Assembly: GCA_019118345.1 (NCBI GenBank)
Contig: DWZD01000053.1
Coordinates: 124,001 to 188,000 of the forward strand
Length of the DNA stretch: 64,000 nt
Direction: 5' to 3'
Source: Candidatus Desulfovibrio intestinavium
GTDB taxonomy: Bacteria; Desulfobacterota; Desulfovibrionia; Desulfovibrionales; Desulfovibrionaceae
Of the stretch, positions 23,984-33,292 are shown piece by piece. Below the pieces are notes generated by a model. The model was not told where the DNA came from. It made no database searches and saw only the letters and a program-made list of their open reading frames with translations. The first letter of the stretch is position 1. Every line of letters starts with the position of its first letter. The translations under genes were made by a program, and so were the position numbers.

Positions 23984-25546
23984 CTAGCGCGCGGACACCT
24001 GTTCCTGACCCTGCCAGACCTGTTCAGCCGTGGGCAGGACGGGCAGGAGCTTGAGCCAGGGATTGGTCTGGAGGACGGCGGGATCCTGCTGCATCTTGCG
24101 GCTGAATTCCAAAATGGGCGGCACGATTTCCTTGATGTCGCCCTCCAGCGCAGGGCTGATGCCGTAACGGGTGGCCTGTGCGGCCAGGGCCACGGCCTTG
24201 TTGCTGCATTCCAGGGAGGTCATGAGCGTGTCCAGGGTCTTGGCGGGATTGTGGAAGCCCACGCTGTTTTCCGCCGAAACATAGTCCCAGAACAGCTGTC
24301 CCTTGCGCACCATTTCGCGCGCTTCGGCCATGAGTTCGTCATGACGGGGATCCTTTTCGCCGTTCCAGGCGTTGGCCAGACGCACGGCCTCGTGCGCCCG
24401 CACCGAGGCTTCCTGCGCCAGCAGCAGCTGCTCAAAGGACTTCTTCTGGGTATAGAGCACCCGCTCGCGCAGATAGTCGGCCGTCTTGTCGGCGTGGCAC
24501 TGACGGCAGGCGCGCAGCTCGGGATCCTTGAGCGGCGAGGTCATCCAGTGGCTGGAAACCTTCTTGCCGTCCACCCGCTGATACGGCATGTGGCAGTCGG
24601 CGCAGGCCACCCCGGCCGCGCCGTGCGGGCCGTCCTGGAACATCTCGAAATCCGGGTGCTGCATCTTGATCATGGGCACGCCGGAGGCCGCGTGCGTCCA
24701 GTCGGCAAAGGGCGTGGATCTGCCGTCAGCCCCCTTGGGGCCGTGTTCCTTGTAATACTGATACATGTCTTCGGGATTGAAGCCCTTGTCCCAGGGGAAG
24801 ACCGGGCGGCCCGCCGGGCCGTTGTCCTTGTGGGTGAAATAGTATTCCACATGGCACTGCGCGCAGACGAGGGAACGCTTTTCATTGCGGCTCAGGGCGC
24901 TCCAGTCCTTGCCCGAGCGCTTGAGCCAGTCCTTGAGCGGTTCGGAATAGGGCCTCAGCTCCATCGTTCTGGGATCATGGCAGTTGGCGCAGCCGATGGT
25001 CTCATCCATGGCGTTGATGGCCTCCTTGCCGCGAAAGGCATTCACGTCCTTTGACCAGAACGCGTCGCCGTACTCCTTGATCCAGCTCATCATCTTGGGA
25101 GTCTTGCAGTTCCAGCAGGTGGCGGGCAGCGTACCCTTGACGGCATAGCGATTGATGCGGTCGATATTGACGAAATCAGTGACGGCATGCGTATGACCGC
25201 GCGCCTCATTGTATTCGTACATGAAGGGATAGCCGAGCCAGAGATTCTTCAGGTACGGTTGCGCATGCTTCCAACCCCTGGGCAGGGGATTGACATTGTC
25301 GTTCTTGCGGAACGGCACTGACCCCTTGTATTCCGTCATCACTTCGCTTTCGTTATTCTTCATATAGGATGCATATTGCAGAGGAAAGTCCTTCTCGAAG
25401 ACGGAAATGCGGGTTTCATCCTCCTTCAGATTGGTCGAATAGGTGGGCGTTTGCAGTTTCGTATCCACATCGTCGCACCCGCTGAGCGTCGTCAAGCCCA
25501 GAAACAACAATACGATACAGGAACCGTGAATGAAACGACTAGTCAT
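23984..25546 (-). CDS. nrfA: NrfA, cytochrome c nitrite reductase catalytic subunit
   Basis: Periplasmic pentahaem enzyme of 520 residues that reduces nitrite to ammonium with six electrons, and can also act on sulfite. The active-site haem is bound by the special CWNCK motif (near residue 143). Four CxxCH sites follow (CANCH, CAQCH, CADCH, CRQCH). The N-terminus ends its hydrophobic stretch with LSGC, a lipoprotein signal, as known for Desulfovibrio NrfA. It overlaps nrfH by 8 bases. It lets the cell use or detoxify nitrite. Stop is TAG. Confidence 0.96.
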   Translation of the reverse strand: MTSRFIHGSCIVLLFLGLTTLSGCDDVDTKLQTPTYSTNLKEDETRISVFEKDFPLQYASYMKNNESEVMTEYKGSVPFRKNDNVNPLPRGWKHAQPYLKNLWLGYPFMYEYNEARGHTHAVTDFVNIDRINRYAVKGTLPATCWNCKTPKMMSWIKEYGDAFWSKDVNAFRGKEAINAMDETIGCANCHDPRTMELRPYSEPLKDWLKRSGKDWSALSRNEKRSLVCAQCHVEYYFTHKDNGPAGRPVFPWDKGFNPEDMYQYYKEHGPKGADGRSTPFADWTHAASGVPMIKMQHPDFEMFQDGPHGAAGVACADCHMPYQRVDGKKVSSHWMTSPLKDPELRACRQCHADKTADYLRERVLYTQKKSFEQLLLAQEASVRAHEAVRLANAWNGEKDPRHDELMAEAREMVRKGQLFWDYVSAENSVGFHNPAKTLDTLMTSLECSNKAVALAAQATRYGISPALEGDIKEIVPPILEFSRKMQQDPAVLQTNPWLKLLPVLPTAEQVWQGQEQVSAR

Positions 25547-26006
25547 GGGCTACCGTCCTTGTGCTGATGGGTTTGCTGCGCATGTGGGCCACATTGCGAT
25601 GACAGTCCGTGCAGTACGGCTTTGCGTCCATGCTGGCCACGTTCATGTTGGTTGCGCTATGACAGGACTTGCAGTTTTCATTGATGACGTCGCGCGTGGC
25701 GACGCCCGGCAGCAGGGGCGCGTCCCTGCCCTGCATGTTGGCGATGACGTCCCGCAGGCCCTCCTTGGCCTTGAAGGGCAATTTGACCAGCAGATTGGCG
25801 GGCGAATGACATTCATTGCAGGCCAGTGCGGCATGGGTGGATGCCTTGTGGGTGACCGCCGCCTCCTGCATCACATGGCAGCTGGCACAAAAGGGACGGG
25901 AATCCGTCACCCGCATGCCCCAGGCCAGCACTGCCGCCAGCACGCCCCCCGCAAGAAGGCCGCCCAGAAAAATTTTGAGCCACGAACCGTTGCAGGGTAT
26001 TTTCAT
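25539..26006 (-). CDS. nrfH: NrfH, membrane tetrahaem quinol dehydrogenase
   Basis: Protein of 155 residues of the NapC/NirT family that anchors NrfA and passes electrons from menaquinol. One N-terminal transmembrane helix (about residues 10-30) is followed by four haem sites (CASCHVM, CNECH, CKSCH, CTDCH). The CxxCHxM form of the first site is typical of NrfH, where Met is the haem ligand. The start is backed by AAGGAGG. It is the first gene of the nrfHA operon and ends in TAG. Confidence 0.96.
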   Translation of the reverse strand: MKIPCNGSWLKIFLGGLLAGGVLAAVLAWGMRVTDSRPFCASCHVMQEAAVTHKASTHAALACNECHSPANLLVKLPFKAKEGLRDVIANMQGRDAPLLPGVATRDVINENCKSCHSATNMNVASMDAKPYCTDCHRNVAHMRSKPISTRTVAHD

Positions 26007-26083
26007 ACCATACCTCCTTCAAGCTGACGTCCGCATTCCGTGTCCTCCTCCACAGGACACTTCCCTGTTAGCACAGGACATGC

Positions 26084-26101
26084 TTGTGATGCAAATCACA
26101 A
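26084..26101 (-). promoter_or_regulatory. HcpR-type operator upstream of nrfHA
   Basis: TTGTGATGCAAATCACAA is a perfect match to the HcpR consensus TTGTGA-N6-TCACAA known from Desulfovibrio, 78 bases before nrfH. HcpR is a CRP/FNR-type regulator of nitrite and nitric oxide responses. In 26007-26329 nothing else was recognised. Confidence 0.85.
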
Positions 26102-26329
26102 TCTTTTTTTCAGCAGGAAACGCAGCAAAACAGGCGAGGGAACGGAAGGAAAATGATGCAGGAAGGCGGACAGGCAGCTGTTTTCAGCTTCGCGGACAGC
26201 CGGCAAACATTCCGGAACGGTACGGCTCCGCACGCCGCAAGGGCGTGGAAGGGCCGGCGCGCACGCCGTCCCCCCCGGAATCACGGCAGCGGAAAAGGCC
26301 TTTGCCGGCGGCAGGGCCTGTGGCCGGCT

Positions 26330-26851
26330 TCAGAGCTTCATGCGGGCCTGCTCGAGTCCCAGCGCCCGCAGGCGCAAGTAGATTTCGGCGCAGGCCTCGG
26401 CATCGGAACCGGCATGGTGGTGACAAAGGGGAATCTGAAAATGGGCGCAAACGCTGCTCAGCCGGTGCGAGGGCAGCGGCAGGCAGCGGCGTGCGCCCTT
26501 GAGCGTGCAATAAAAGGGCAAACGCGGCTCGGCAAGTCGGGCATCCCGGCAGCAGGCCATGAGCACGCGCCGGTCAAAGGAGGCATTGTGGGCGACAAAC
26601 CAGTCCGCCCCGGCCATGAAGGCAGCCATTTCCGGCCAGCGTTCAGCGAAGGATGGCGCATCCCTGAGCATGGCCCAGGTCAGGCCGTGAATTTCGGTAA
26701 AATATACCCGTGAAGACGGCGGGCGAATCAGGGCATAAAAACGCTCCGTCACCCTGCCCGCCTCCAGCCGGACCATGCCGACGGCGCAGGCGCTGCCCGC
26801 CGCGCGGCCCGACGTTTCAAAATCAATGGCAATGCCGACGCCGTCGCTCAC
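26330..26851 (-). CDS. DnaQ-like 3'-5' exonuclease
   Basis: Protein of 173 residues with the DEDDh exonuclease motifs: ExoI IDFETSG (about residues 8-14), ExoII HNASFDRR, and ExoIII HHAGSDAEA. It consists of the exonuclease domain only and resembles the epsilon proofreading domain or repair exonucleases that work alone. It begins with GTG in a GTGA overlap with the stop of the preceding gene, so the two are coupled. Specific substrate is unknown. Confidence 0.85.
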   Translation of the reverse strand: MSDGVGIAIDFETSGRAAGSACAVGMVRLEAGRVTERFYALIRPPSSRVYFTEIHGLTWAMLRDAPSFAERWPEMAAFMAGADWFVAHNASFDRRVLMACCRDARLAEPRLPFYCTLKGARRCLPLPSHRLSSVCAHFQIPLCHHHAGSDAEACAEIYLRLRALGLEQARMKL

Positions 26852-27276
26852 TCGCGGCCCTCGGCGGCAGCGGCGGCAGCCTCCGCCAGACGGGCGGCAA
26901 TGTAGTCCCGCATGTCGGCATCGTCTTCGTCGAGCGTCAGACAGCAGGCGTCGGCGCCCATGAGGCCCTTGGGCACAAAATCGCCGCGCTCATCAGGGTC
27001 ATTGACCATATCCGCATAAAAGCAGACCGAAAGCCAGCGATTGTCCGGGTCATCATCCACCACGTCCAGCAGCACAAAGAGTTCCCGACTTTTCTGGGCC
27101 GTGTGCCGGGCACGCAGGGAATAACTCACGCCGGGACGCGCCTTGAAGGACAGGCTCACCCCCGGCGTCGCCGCCAGTCCCTCGGCAAAGCCCTCAAAGG
27201 CCGGACGCGCGCCAATGGCGTCAACCGTCCAGCCGGCCAGCATTTCCTGTAGGCCTTCCGGCCACGCATTGCTCAT
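26848..27276 (-). CDS. Conserved hypothetical protein
   Basis: Acidic cytosolic protein of 142 residues that I do not recognise. It has no signal peptide or membrane segment. The C-terminal third is rich in Asp, Glu and Ala (DEDDADMRDYIAARLAEA), likely helical. The middle looks like alternating strands (ELFVLLDVVDDDPDNRWLSV). It lies 12 bases after a nuclease-like gene and overlaps an exonuclease gene, so it may act with them. The start at 27276 is a reasonable ATG. Confidence 0.7.
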   Translation of the reverse strand: MSNAWPEGLQEMLAGWTVDAIGARPAFEGFAEGLAATPGVSLSFKARPGVSYSLRARHTAQKSRELFVLLDVVDDDPDNRWLSVCFYADMVNDPDERGDFVPKGLMGADACCLTLDEDDADMRDYIAARLAEAAAAAAEGRE

Positions 27277-27288
27277 GGTCTGCTCCCC

Positions 27289-27777
27289 TTATTCCTGCCA
27301 CTGCCACGGCATGGAGTTGAGTCCCAAGCCCCAGATGCCCTTGCCGGCGGCCGCCGCTTCCTGCTCCACACGATACCAGCGCGGACAGAACATGGCCTTG
27401 CAGTTCTGTCTGTCCACCCAGGCCAGCCCCGCGCTGAGCAAGGCCCAGCTGAGGGAGGTATCTTCCACATAAACCAGGGCGCGCTGCCGCCCCCTGTCAT
27501 CCTCGAGGGGCGATTGCACGGTGATGCGCGTTCCCGGCTTGAGCAGGCGGCGCACCAGGGCCTTGGCGTCCACGGCCATGGGCTGTCTGCCGCGCGGCGC
27601 GGCAATGCCGTAAAAGTAATATATCTCCGCCTCGCCCTTTCCGTTTCGGCTGCGGGTCACGGATACGCAGTCACTGTCCTCAACGGCCCGGACATAGGCC
27701 ACGAAGGCCTGCGCCGGCTCCGCCACTGCCAGGCTCAACACCAGCAACAGCGCAAAAATCCGCATGACGGGGTACAT
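27289..27777 (-). CDS. Secreted staphylococcal-nuclease-like protein
   Basis: Protein of 162 residues with an N-terminal signal peptide (hydrophobic stretch to about residue 24, ending AQAF). The mature part follows the SNase fold: YYFYGIAAPRGRQP, then AVDAKALVRRLL, a strand RALVYVEDTS, and the ending EAAAAGKGIWG. The first catalytic Arg/Asp set is only partly recognisable, so activity is uncertain. The start is supported by GGAGGAG. It is the first gene of a three-gene group with the hypothetical protein and the exonuclease. Confidence 0.8.
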   Translation of the reverse strand: MYPVMRIFALLLVLSLAVAEPAQAFVAYVRAVEDSDCVSVTRSRNGKGEAEIYYFYGIAAPRGRQPMAVDAKALVRRLLKPGTRITVQSPLEDDRGRQRALVYVEDTSLSWALLSAGLAWVDRQNCKAMFCPRWYRVEQEAAAAGKGIWGLGLNSMPWQWQE

Positions 27778-27937
27778 GACTCCTCCTCGACACGTTTTTC
27801 CAGCGATTTCCCTTGGCTGGCCTGCTGCGGAATCCGGGGCGGCATGTCAGGGCCTCATGCCCGCTCAGGGGGGAATTGCCGCCCGGCATGAAATCCCTCC
27901 ATGAGGCCGGAAGGCAACCGCATTTCGCGAAAATCAT

Positions 27938-27977
27938 GCCCGTGCCATAGCGCCTTGTCAAGGCGCATGACACGGGC
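27938..27977 (-). terminator. Terminator after feoB
   Basis: A two-part stem (GCCCGTG/CACGGGC outer, GCGCCTT/AAGGCGC inner) followed on the minus strand by ATGATTTT, 42 bases beyond the feoB stop. Confidence 0.6.
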
Positions 27978-28018
27978 ATGAGAGGAGGGGCGTGGAACGG
28001 TTCCGCAAGACGGGGCGG

Positions 28019-30241
28019 CTAGCCCCAGACGGCGACGCCTATCTGGTAGGCGACGACCGAAACCGCATAGGCCAGGGCCGTATTGAAGACGATGCTGAAC
28101 ACCAGCCAGCGCCAGCCGCCGGCCTCGCGCTGGATGACCACCAGCGAGACAAAGCAGGGCGAATAGAGCAGCACGAACAGCATGAGCGAGAGCGCCGTGG
28201 CCTTGGACCAGCCGGGGGCCGTCTGCAGCAGGACTTCGAGCGGCTTGGCGTCCTCGGGATCCACATCGCCGAGCGAATAGGCCGTGCCCATGGTGGACAC
28301 CACGGCTTCCTTGGCCGCAATGCCCGCCAGCAGGGCAATGTCCGTGCGCCATTCAAAGCCGGCGGGACGGGTGGCTGGTTCGATGAACTTGCCCAGCCGT
28401 CCGGCGACGCTGTTGGCCAGCTCGGCGGCGCCCTTGTCTTCCTCCAGCTTGGTGATGCGCTCTTCCAGTCCGGCGCGGGCCGCGTCATCTTCCGGCAGGG
28501 CCTCCAGCTGCACGGTCAGGGCCGCGATCTGATCGTCGAATACGGCGGCTTCCTCTTCATTCAGCTTGGGATAGGTCAGGCCGGCCCAGATGATGATGGA
28601 AATGGCCAGAATGACCGTCCCGGCCTTCTTGATGTACATCCACGTCCGTTCCCAGCAGTGCATGAGCACGCTGAAAAGGGTGGGCAGGCGATAGGGCGGC
28701 AGCTCCATGACAAAGGGCGTGGCTTCGCCCTTGATGATGGTGGAACGCAGCAGGCGCGCCACCAGCAGGGCAAAGACCCAGCCCGACAGCATGATCAGCA
28801 CCATGACCGTGGGGGCCTGATCCCCGAAGAAGGCCGCCGCCAGCAGGAGAAACACGGGCAGCTTGGCCCCGCAGCTCATGTAGGGCAGGGTCAGGAGCGT
28901 GGCCAGCTTTTCCTTGGGACTGCGCAGGGTGCGGGTGGCCATGGCTCCGGGAATGGCGCAACCGCCCGCGATGCCACCGGAAATGACATAGGGCATGACC
29001 GAGGCCCCGTGCAGGCCGAAGGCCCGGAACACCCTGTCCATCATGTAGGCGATGCGCGCCATGTAGCCGCTGTCCTCCATGAAGGCGATCAGGGCGAACA
29101 TGATGATGATGAGCGGCGCAAAACTCAGCACGCCCCCCACGCCGCCGATGATGCCGTCCACCACCAGCGACTGGAGGTCGCCCTCAGGGATGACGCCGGC
29201 AAAGAACTCGCCAAGCGCGCCGCAGGCGTCTTCCACCCAGCCCTGCGGATAGGCGCCGATCTCGATGGTGACCTGAAAGACGGCATAGAGCACGGCCAGC
29301 ATGATGAGCGGCCCGAAGAAGGCATTGGTCAGCACCCTGTCCAGCTTGTCGGAAATGGCAAGGCGATCCTTGCCCGCATCCTGCCGCACCACGCCGTCGC
29401 GCAGCAGCCCCCGGATGAAGCCATAACGGGCGTCGGTGATGTGCGATTCCATGGAGAGATTGTGCCCGGTGCGGATATGCTCGGCGACCCGGCGGCAAAT
29501 GCCCTCCATTTCCTGCGCGGCCGTGGGATTGGCGGCCCGCAGCTCCTGCCGCAGTTCGGGGTCGCCCTCCATGAGCTTGACGGCGATCCAGCGCGGGGCA
29601 TAGCGGGGCAGGAGGTTTTCCCGGGCCACAATGGCCTCGATGGCCGTGATGCCTTCGCTGACGTCCGCGCCATAATTGATTTCCAGCACCCGGCGCCCGC
29701 CGTCCCGGGCCAGCCGCACGGCCTCGCTCATGGCCTCCTTGAGGCCTTCGCCGTTGCGGGCCACGGTTGTGACCACCGGAATGCCCAGCATGCGGGAAAG
29801 CCGGTCGGTATCAATATGAATGCCCGCCTTGCGGGCTTCGTCCATCATGTTGCAGGCCAGCACCACGGGCAGACCCATTTCCAGCATCTGCACCGTGAGC
29901 AGGAGGTTGCGCTCCAGCGCTGAGGCGTCCACCACGTCAATGACCGCCTGCACCTTGCCGCTGGCCAGCTCGGCCCGGGCCACGATCTCTTCCTGCGAAT
30001 AGGCCGTCAGGGAATACGTCCCCGGCAGGTCAACCAGGGTCACGCTCTCCCCGGCGTGGCGCACCACGCCTTCCTTGCGATCCACCGTGACGCCGGGATA
30101 ATTGCCCACATGCTGGCGCGCCCCGGTGTACGCATTGAATACCGTGGTTTTGCCGCAGTTGGGATTGCCCGCCAGCGCTATGCGCAGCGGCTGACCCGCC
30201 GCGCGCCTCCCTGCCTCGTCGAATTGGATGACTGCACTCAT
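28019..30241 (-). CDS. feoB: FeoB, ferrous iron transporter
   Basis: Inner-membrane Fe(II) permease of 740 residues. The N-terminal G domain has G1 GNPNCGKT and G3 DLPGTYS, followed by the helical spacer. The membrane part has two Gate repeats with the conserved cysteines (ISGGIAGGCAIPG, and a later CCGAK-type loop as MSCGAKLPVF). A charged cytosolic loop (about residues 560-610) precedes the last helices. The start at 30241 follows AGGAG. No feoA is adjacent; a DUF2325 gene precedes it in the same direction. A Fur-like box lies about 45 bases upstream. Stop is TAG. Confidence 0.95.
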   Translation of the reverse strand: MSAVIQFDEAGRRAAGQPLRIALAGNPNCGKTTVFNAYTGARQHVGNYPGVTVDRKEGVVRHAGESVTLVDLPGTYSLTAYSQEEIVARAELASGKVQAVIDVVDASALERNLLLTVQMLEMGLPVVLACNMMDEARKAGIHIDTDRLSRMLGIPVVTTVARNGEGLKEAMSEAVRLARDGGRRVLEINYGADVSEGITAIEAIVARENLLPRYAPRWIAVKLMEGDPELRQELRAANPTAAQEMEGICRRVAEHIRTGHNLSMESHITDARYGFIRGLLRDGVVRQDAGKDRLAISDKLDRVLTNAFFGPLIMLAVLYAVFQVTIEIGAYPQGWVEDACGALGEFFAGVIPEGDLQSLVVDGIIGGVGGVLSFAPLIIIMFALIAFMEDSGYMARIAYMMDRVFRAFGLHGASVMPYVISGGIAGGCAIPGAMATRTLRSPKEKLATLLTLPYMSCGAKLPVFLLLAAAFFGDQAPTVMVLIMLSGWVFALLVARLLRSTIIKGEATPFVMELPPYRLPTLFSVLMHCWERTWMYIKKAGTVILAISIIIWAGLTYPKLNEEEAAVFDDQIAALTVQLEALPEDDAARAGLEERITKLEEDKGAAELANSVAGRLGKFIEPATRPAGFEWRTDIALLAGIAAKEAVVSTMGTAYSLGDVDPEDAKPLEVLLQTAPGWSKATALSLMLFVLLYSPCFVSLVVIQREAGGWRWLVFSIVFNTALAYAVSVVAYQIGVAVWG

Positions 30242-30283
30242 GCGTTCTCCTCGCTCACTCAATCCTGCCGCATAGGTTAAGAA

Positions 30284-30299
30284 TTGAAATTCATTTTCT
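30284..30299 (-). promoter_or_regulatory. Fur-like box upstream of feoB
   Basis: TTGAAATTCATTTTCT matches the Desulfovibrio-type Fur consensus WTGAAAATNATTTTCA with two differences and lies 43 bases before the feoB start. Confidence 0.6.
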
Positions 30300-30331
30300 G
30301 GAAGTTGTCATGCGCCATTTGCGCCCGCTTG

Positions 30332-30613
30332 TCAAGCCCGTTGCGCGGAAAGACATTCCCGCAGGGAGGATACCCCGCAGGAATGCACCATATGAATGGG
30401 GATGCGCCGCGAGCGGGCATGCTCCAACGCCTTGCGCCGGGCCTCATGTGAGACCTTGTTGGTAAAGACGATGATGGCGTCGGGATTGCCGATCTTGTCC
30501 GTGAAATTGCGCTCGTTGCGGCTGATGCACTTGAGGGTGGCCCCGCCCTCGCGCGCCGCCGCGATATAGTCCTGCTTCAGCCTGTCCATGCCGCCGATAA
30601 GGGTCACGCACAT
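30332..30613 (-). CDS. DUF2325 protein
   Basis: Small protein of 93 residues with the DUF2325 pattern: IGGMDRLKQDY near the start, NPDAIIVFTNKVSH in the middle, and IPIHMVHSCGVSSL at the end. The family is often found with iron or oxygen-stress genes but its function is unknown. The start at 30613 is preceded by AAGGAG, and a longer upstream reading would cross the Fur-like box. It lies 90 bases before feoB on the same strand, which suggests co-regulation by iron. Confidence 0.82.
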   Translation of the reverse strand: MCVTLIGGMDRLKQDYIAAAREGGATLKCISRNERNFTDKIGNPDAIIVFTNKVSHEARRKALEHARSRRIPIHMVHSCGVSSLRECLSAQRA

Positions 30614-30679
30614 ATCCTTAGACTCCTTGTACGCTGCGCTCGCGGGCGCAGGTTGGTTTCCTGTCTGAAGACAGACTAA

Positions 30680-30695
30680 TTGAAAAAGAATTTCA
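30680..30695 (-). promoter_or_regulatory. Fur-like box upstream of DUF2325 gene
   Basis: TTGAAAAAGAATTTCA is a near-palindrome with two differences from WTGAAAATNATTTTCA, 67 bases before the start codon. Confidence 0.6.
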
Positions 30696-30864
30696 AAGTC
30701 AACAAAAATTTTCCCCACTCGAAGCCGGGACGGCCCGACGCCGTTTTGTGCTGGCAAAATGCCCGATCCTGCCGTATCCTTTTTCCTGCCCCCGCCGCCA
30801 AGCCGCCGTCCGTGCCGCCGGGAGCGATGCGGACATCCCGGCCCAACCTGTCAGGAGGATCGCC

Positions 30865-32028
30865 ATGCTCCGCCCCCTGTTCGCCCCGCTGCTCGCTTTG
30901 TGCCTCCTGCTTGCCCCCTCCCTTTCGCAGGGCGAGGAGACCCCGAAAGAGGAGGCTTCCCAGCCCGCCGGGAGCGCGGTCTCCCGAACGTCCGGGCAGG
31001 ATCCCTGCCCGGAAAGCGACTTTCCGCACCGGCTCATGCAGCCGGTTGCGGACTGCCGGAAACAGGACAAGGTCATGGCGGCAACGCTGCGCGACGAAGC
31101 GATGCGCGATGATCCGCTGCACATCCTGCTGATTGTCGCCCTGAGCAAGCTGGAACGGACGGACGGCGGGCCATCCCTTTTCGGCGCGCCCGCCTCCTTT
31201 TGGGAAGATTGGCTCATCCGTCTGTTCGGCGAAAGGGAAGGCTGCTATCTTCTGGCCTGCGTGCTGTACGAGATCAGCACGATACCGGGGCTGCCCCAGA
31301 CCGAAATAAACCGGATCACTGTGGAATACCTGCGAAAATCAGCCGCGCTCGGCCATCCTCAGGCCATGTACGGTCTGGCCCGTCATGCCGCGGACTTCCC
31401 CGACAGGACGTTTCGCATGCCGGAGCATCCGGGCTTCTTCATCCTTCCCCGGGATGTGCCCGAGGACGGCGCGCGGACGCCGGAATCCCGCTACTGGCTG
31501 GGGGCGGCGGCCGCCGCCGGATCGCTCGAGGCGAATTTCCACTTCGGCTACGCCCACTCCGTGCACTCATACGGCGTGTATGACGAACGCAAGGCTCTGG
31601 AAGCCTACGCGCAGGCCATGCGTCTGGGGGTGTTGAGCGCCCTGAAAAGGATCAATCTGCTTCTCAATCCGACCGGAGAGAAAACCCCCTTTCCTCCCTC
31701 GACCGACTGCAAGACGCTCCTGTATTATAATGCCCTCGCCACATACCTTGATGAGGACGGCGACGTGCAGGAGATCGAACGCGCGGCTCAGCTCATGATG
31801 CAGGGCGGCAACGAAACGTTCGCCGAAGCCTGCCTGACCCGCACGGAATATGAGGAAATCCTGCGGAAAGCGAAAAAAGAGGGCGCCGGCGGCAAGGCCG
31901 CCCTGCAGGAGAAGAAAAAGGCCCGGGAAGCCCTGCTGCAAAAGGCCGGAGCCAGGCTTGCGGAACTGCGCGCCGCCTTTGCCGCGCAGGCAACGGAACA
32001 GACCTCCCCCGCCGGGGCAGGCAGCTGA
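30865..32028 (+). CDS. Secreted Sel1-repeat protein, copy 1
   Basis: Protein of 387 residues with a signal peptide (about residues 1-20). The shared module of this array is visible: FGAPASFWEDWLIRLFGERE, then Sel1-like helices (LGHPQAMYGLARHAADFPD), the segment RTPESRYWLGAAAAAGSLEA, and a charged helical tail starting at CLTRTEYEEILRKA. Sel1 repeats are TPR-like scaffolds for protein contact. Function is unknown. It is the most diverged of the first four copies. The start at 30865 follows CAGGAGGA. Four paralogues follow on the same strand. Confidence 0.8.
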   Translation: MLRPLFAPLLALCLLLAPSLSQGEETPKEEASQPAGSAVSRTSGQDPCPESDFPHRLMQPVADCRKQDKVMAATLRDEAMRDDPLHILLIVALSKLERTDGGPSLFGAPASFWEDWLIRLFGEREGCYLLACVLYEISTIPGLPQTEINRITVEYLRKSAALGHPQAMYGLARHAADFPDRTFRMPEHPGFFILPRDVPEDGARTPESRYWLGAAAAAGSLEANFHFGYAHSVHSYGVYDERKALEAYAQAMRLGVLSALKRINLLLNPTGEKTPFPPSTDCKTLLYYNALATYLDEDGDVQEIERAAQLMMQGGNETFAEACLTRTEYEEILRKAKKEGAGGKAALQEKKKAREALLQKAGARLAELRAAFAAQATEQTSPAGAGS

Positions 32029-32082
32029 TGCTCAGCCCCTGCCGCCCCGCCGCCAACCGCATACCGTCCGACGAGGTTGCCC

Positions 32083-33240
32083 ATGCGGGAAACCTGCCTG
32101 CCCGCCCTGCTGCTTGCCCTCTGCCTCTGCCTTGCGCCGGGCCTGCCGCACGCCGAAGGTCTGTTCATACGGGATGCCCCCTTGCCGGGCGAAGAGCGAT
32201 CCGCGCTGCACATTGCGCCCGTGACTACTCCGGACGAGAGCGATTCCCCCCTCCCTGCCGGGGCGCTGGCCGTCTGGCGGCACAGGGACGCGCAACAGGC
32301 GGCGGCCCTGCGCGATCAGGCCCTGAACGGCGATGCGGAGGCCCTCTTTGCCGTGCTCGCGTTGAGCTGGCGGGACGAGGAGGAACAGCGCCCGCCCCTG
32401 TTCGGCGCGCCCGCCGCCTTCTGGGAAGGCTGGGCCGTGCGCATGCTGGGCGTCCGGGAAGTCTGGTTCCGCCTGGCCGTGACCTGCGATGCCTTTTGGC
32501 GGGCGGATGCCGCTTCCCCGGGGGACGCCTGGGAACGCATGACCGCCGATGCCCTGCGCGTGGCCGCCGCCAACGGCCATGCCGAAGCCATGTTTGCCCT
32601 GGCCTGGTTTTGCGAAGATTTTTCCGACGGGAATTTCCGCCTGCCGGAACAGCCGGAGTTCTTCATGCTGCCCCGGGATACGGGTAAAAACGGCTCCCGG
32701 ACGCCCGAAGCCCGCTACTGGATGGGCGCGGCGGCGGCCAATGGTTCGGCACGGGCCGCTTTCTATCTGGGGATAGCCCATGAATGGGAAGATTTCGGCA
32801 TCACTGATCCCGCCAAAGCCCTTGGCTGGTATCGTGAGGCCCTGCGGGGCGGGCTGGGGCAGGCCGCTGTCCTGCTGCATGCCCGCCTCAGCCCGTTCAA
32901 CAAGGATATTGTCCCCGGGGAGGCCAGTTGCCCGGCCAGCATCCATTATCATATCCTCATGCTGCGCATGGGCGGCAACGGCGTGGGGGAGGCGGCGTTC
33001 ATGGCCGAAGGCATGCTGCGGGGCGATCATGCCCTGTTCCCCACTCCCTGCCTGACCCGCAAGGAATACGAGGATACCCTGCGCACAACGGAAAAGGAAT
33101 TTGCGCGCATCAAGGCCGACATGCTCGCAAAGAAGGAACAGCACGACGCCCTGTACGCCAGGGCCAAGCCGATATTTGCGGAACTGCGCGACGCCTTTGC
33201 CGCGCAGGCAAAGGGCGCTCCCGACGGGGCGGGCCGCTGA
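32083..33240 (+). CDS. Secreted Sel1-repeat protein, copy 2
   Basis: Protein of 385 residues, signal peptide ending near PHAEG. The same module is seen as copy 1: FGAPAAFWEGWAVRMLG, NGHAEAMFALAWF, RTPEARYWMGAAAANGSARA, and the tail CLTRKEYEDTLRTTEKEF. The leader region before the gene (GACGAGGTTGCCC next to the ATG) is nearly identical to that before copy 4, so duplication included the ribosome binding site. No catalytic motif is seen. Likely periplasmic. Confidence 0.8.
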   Translation: MRETCLPALLLALCLCLAPGLPHAEGLFIRDAPLPGEERSALHIAPVTTPDESDSPLPAGALAVWRHRDAQQAAALRDQALNGDAEALFAVLALSWRDEEEQRPPLFGAPAAFWEGWAVRMLGVREVWFRLAVTCDAFWRADAASPGDAWERMTADALRVAAANGHAEAMFALAWFCEDFSDGNFRLPEQPEFFMLPRDTGKNGSRTPEARYWMGAAAANGSARAAFYLGIAHEWEDFGITDPAKALGWYREALRGGLGQAAVLLHARLSPFNKDIVPGEASCPASIHYHILMLRMGGNGVGEAAFMAEGMLRGDHALFPTPCLTRKEYEDTLRTTEKEFARIKADMLAKKEQHDALYARAKPIFAELRDAFAAQAKGAPDGAGR

Positions 33241-33292
33241 GTCGCCGCCCATACCGTCCCCCAACCGCCATACCCAGCCAGAGAGGCCGCCT

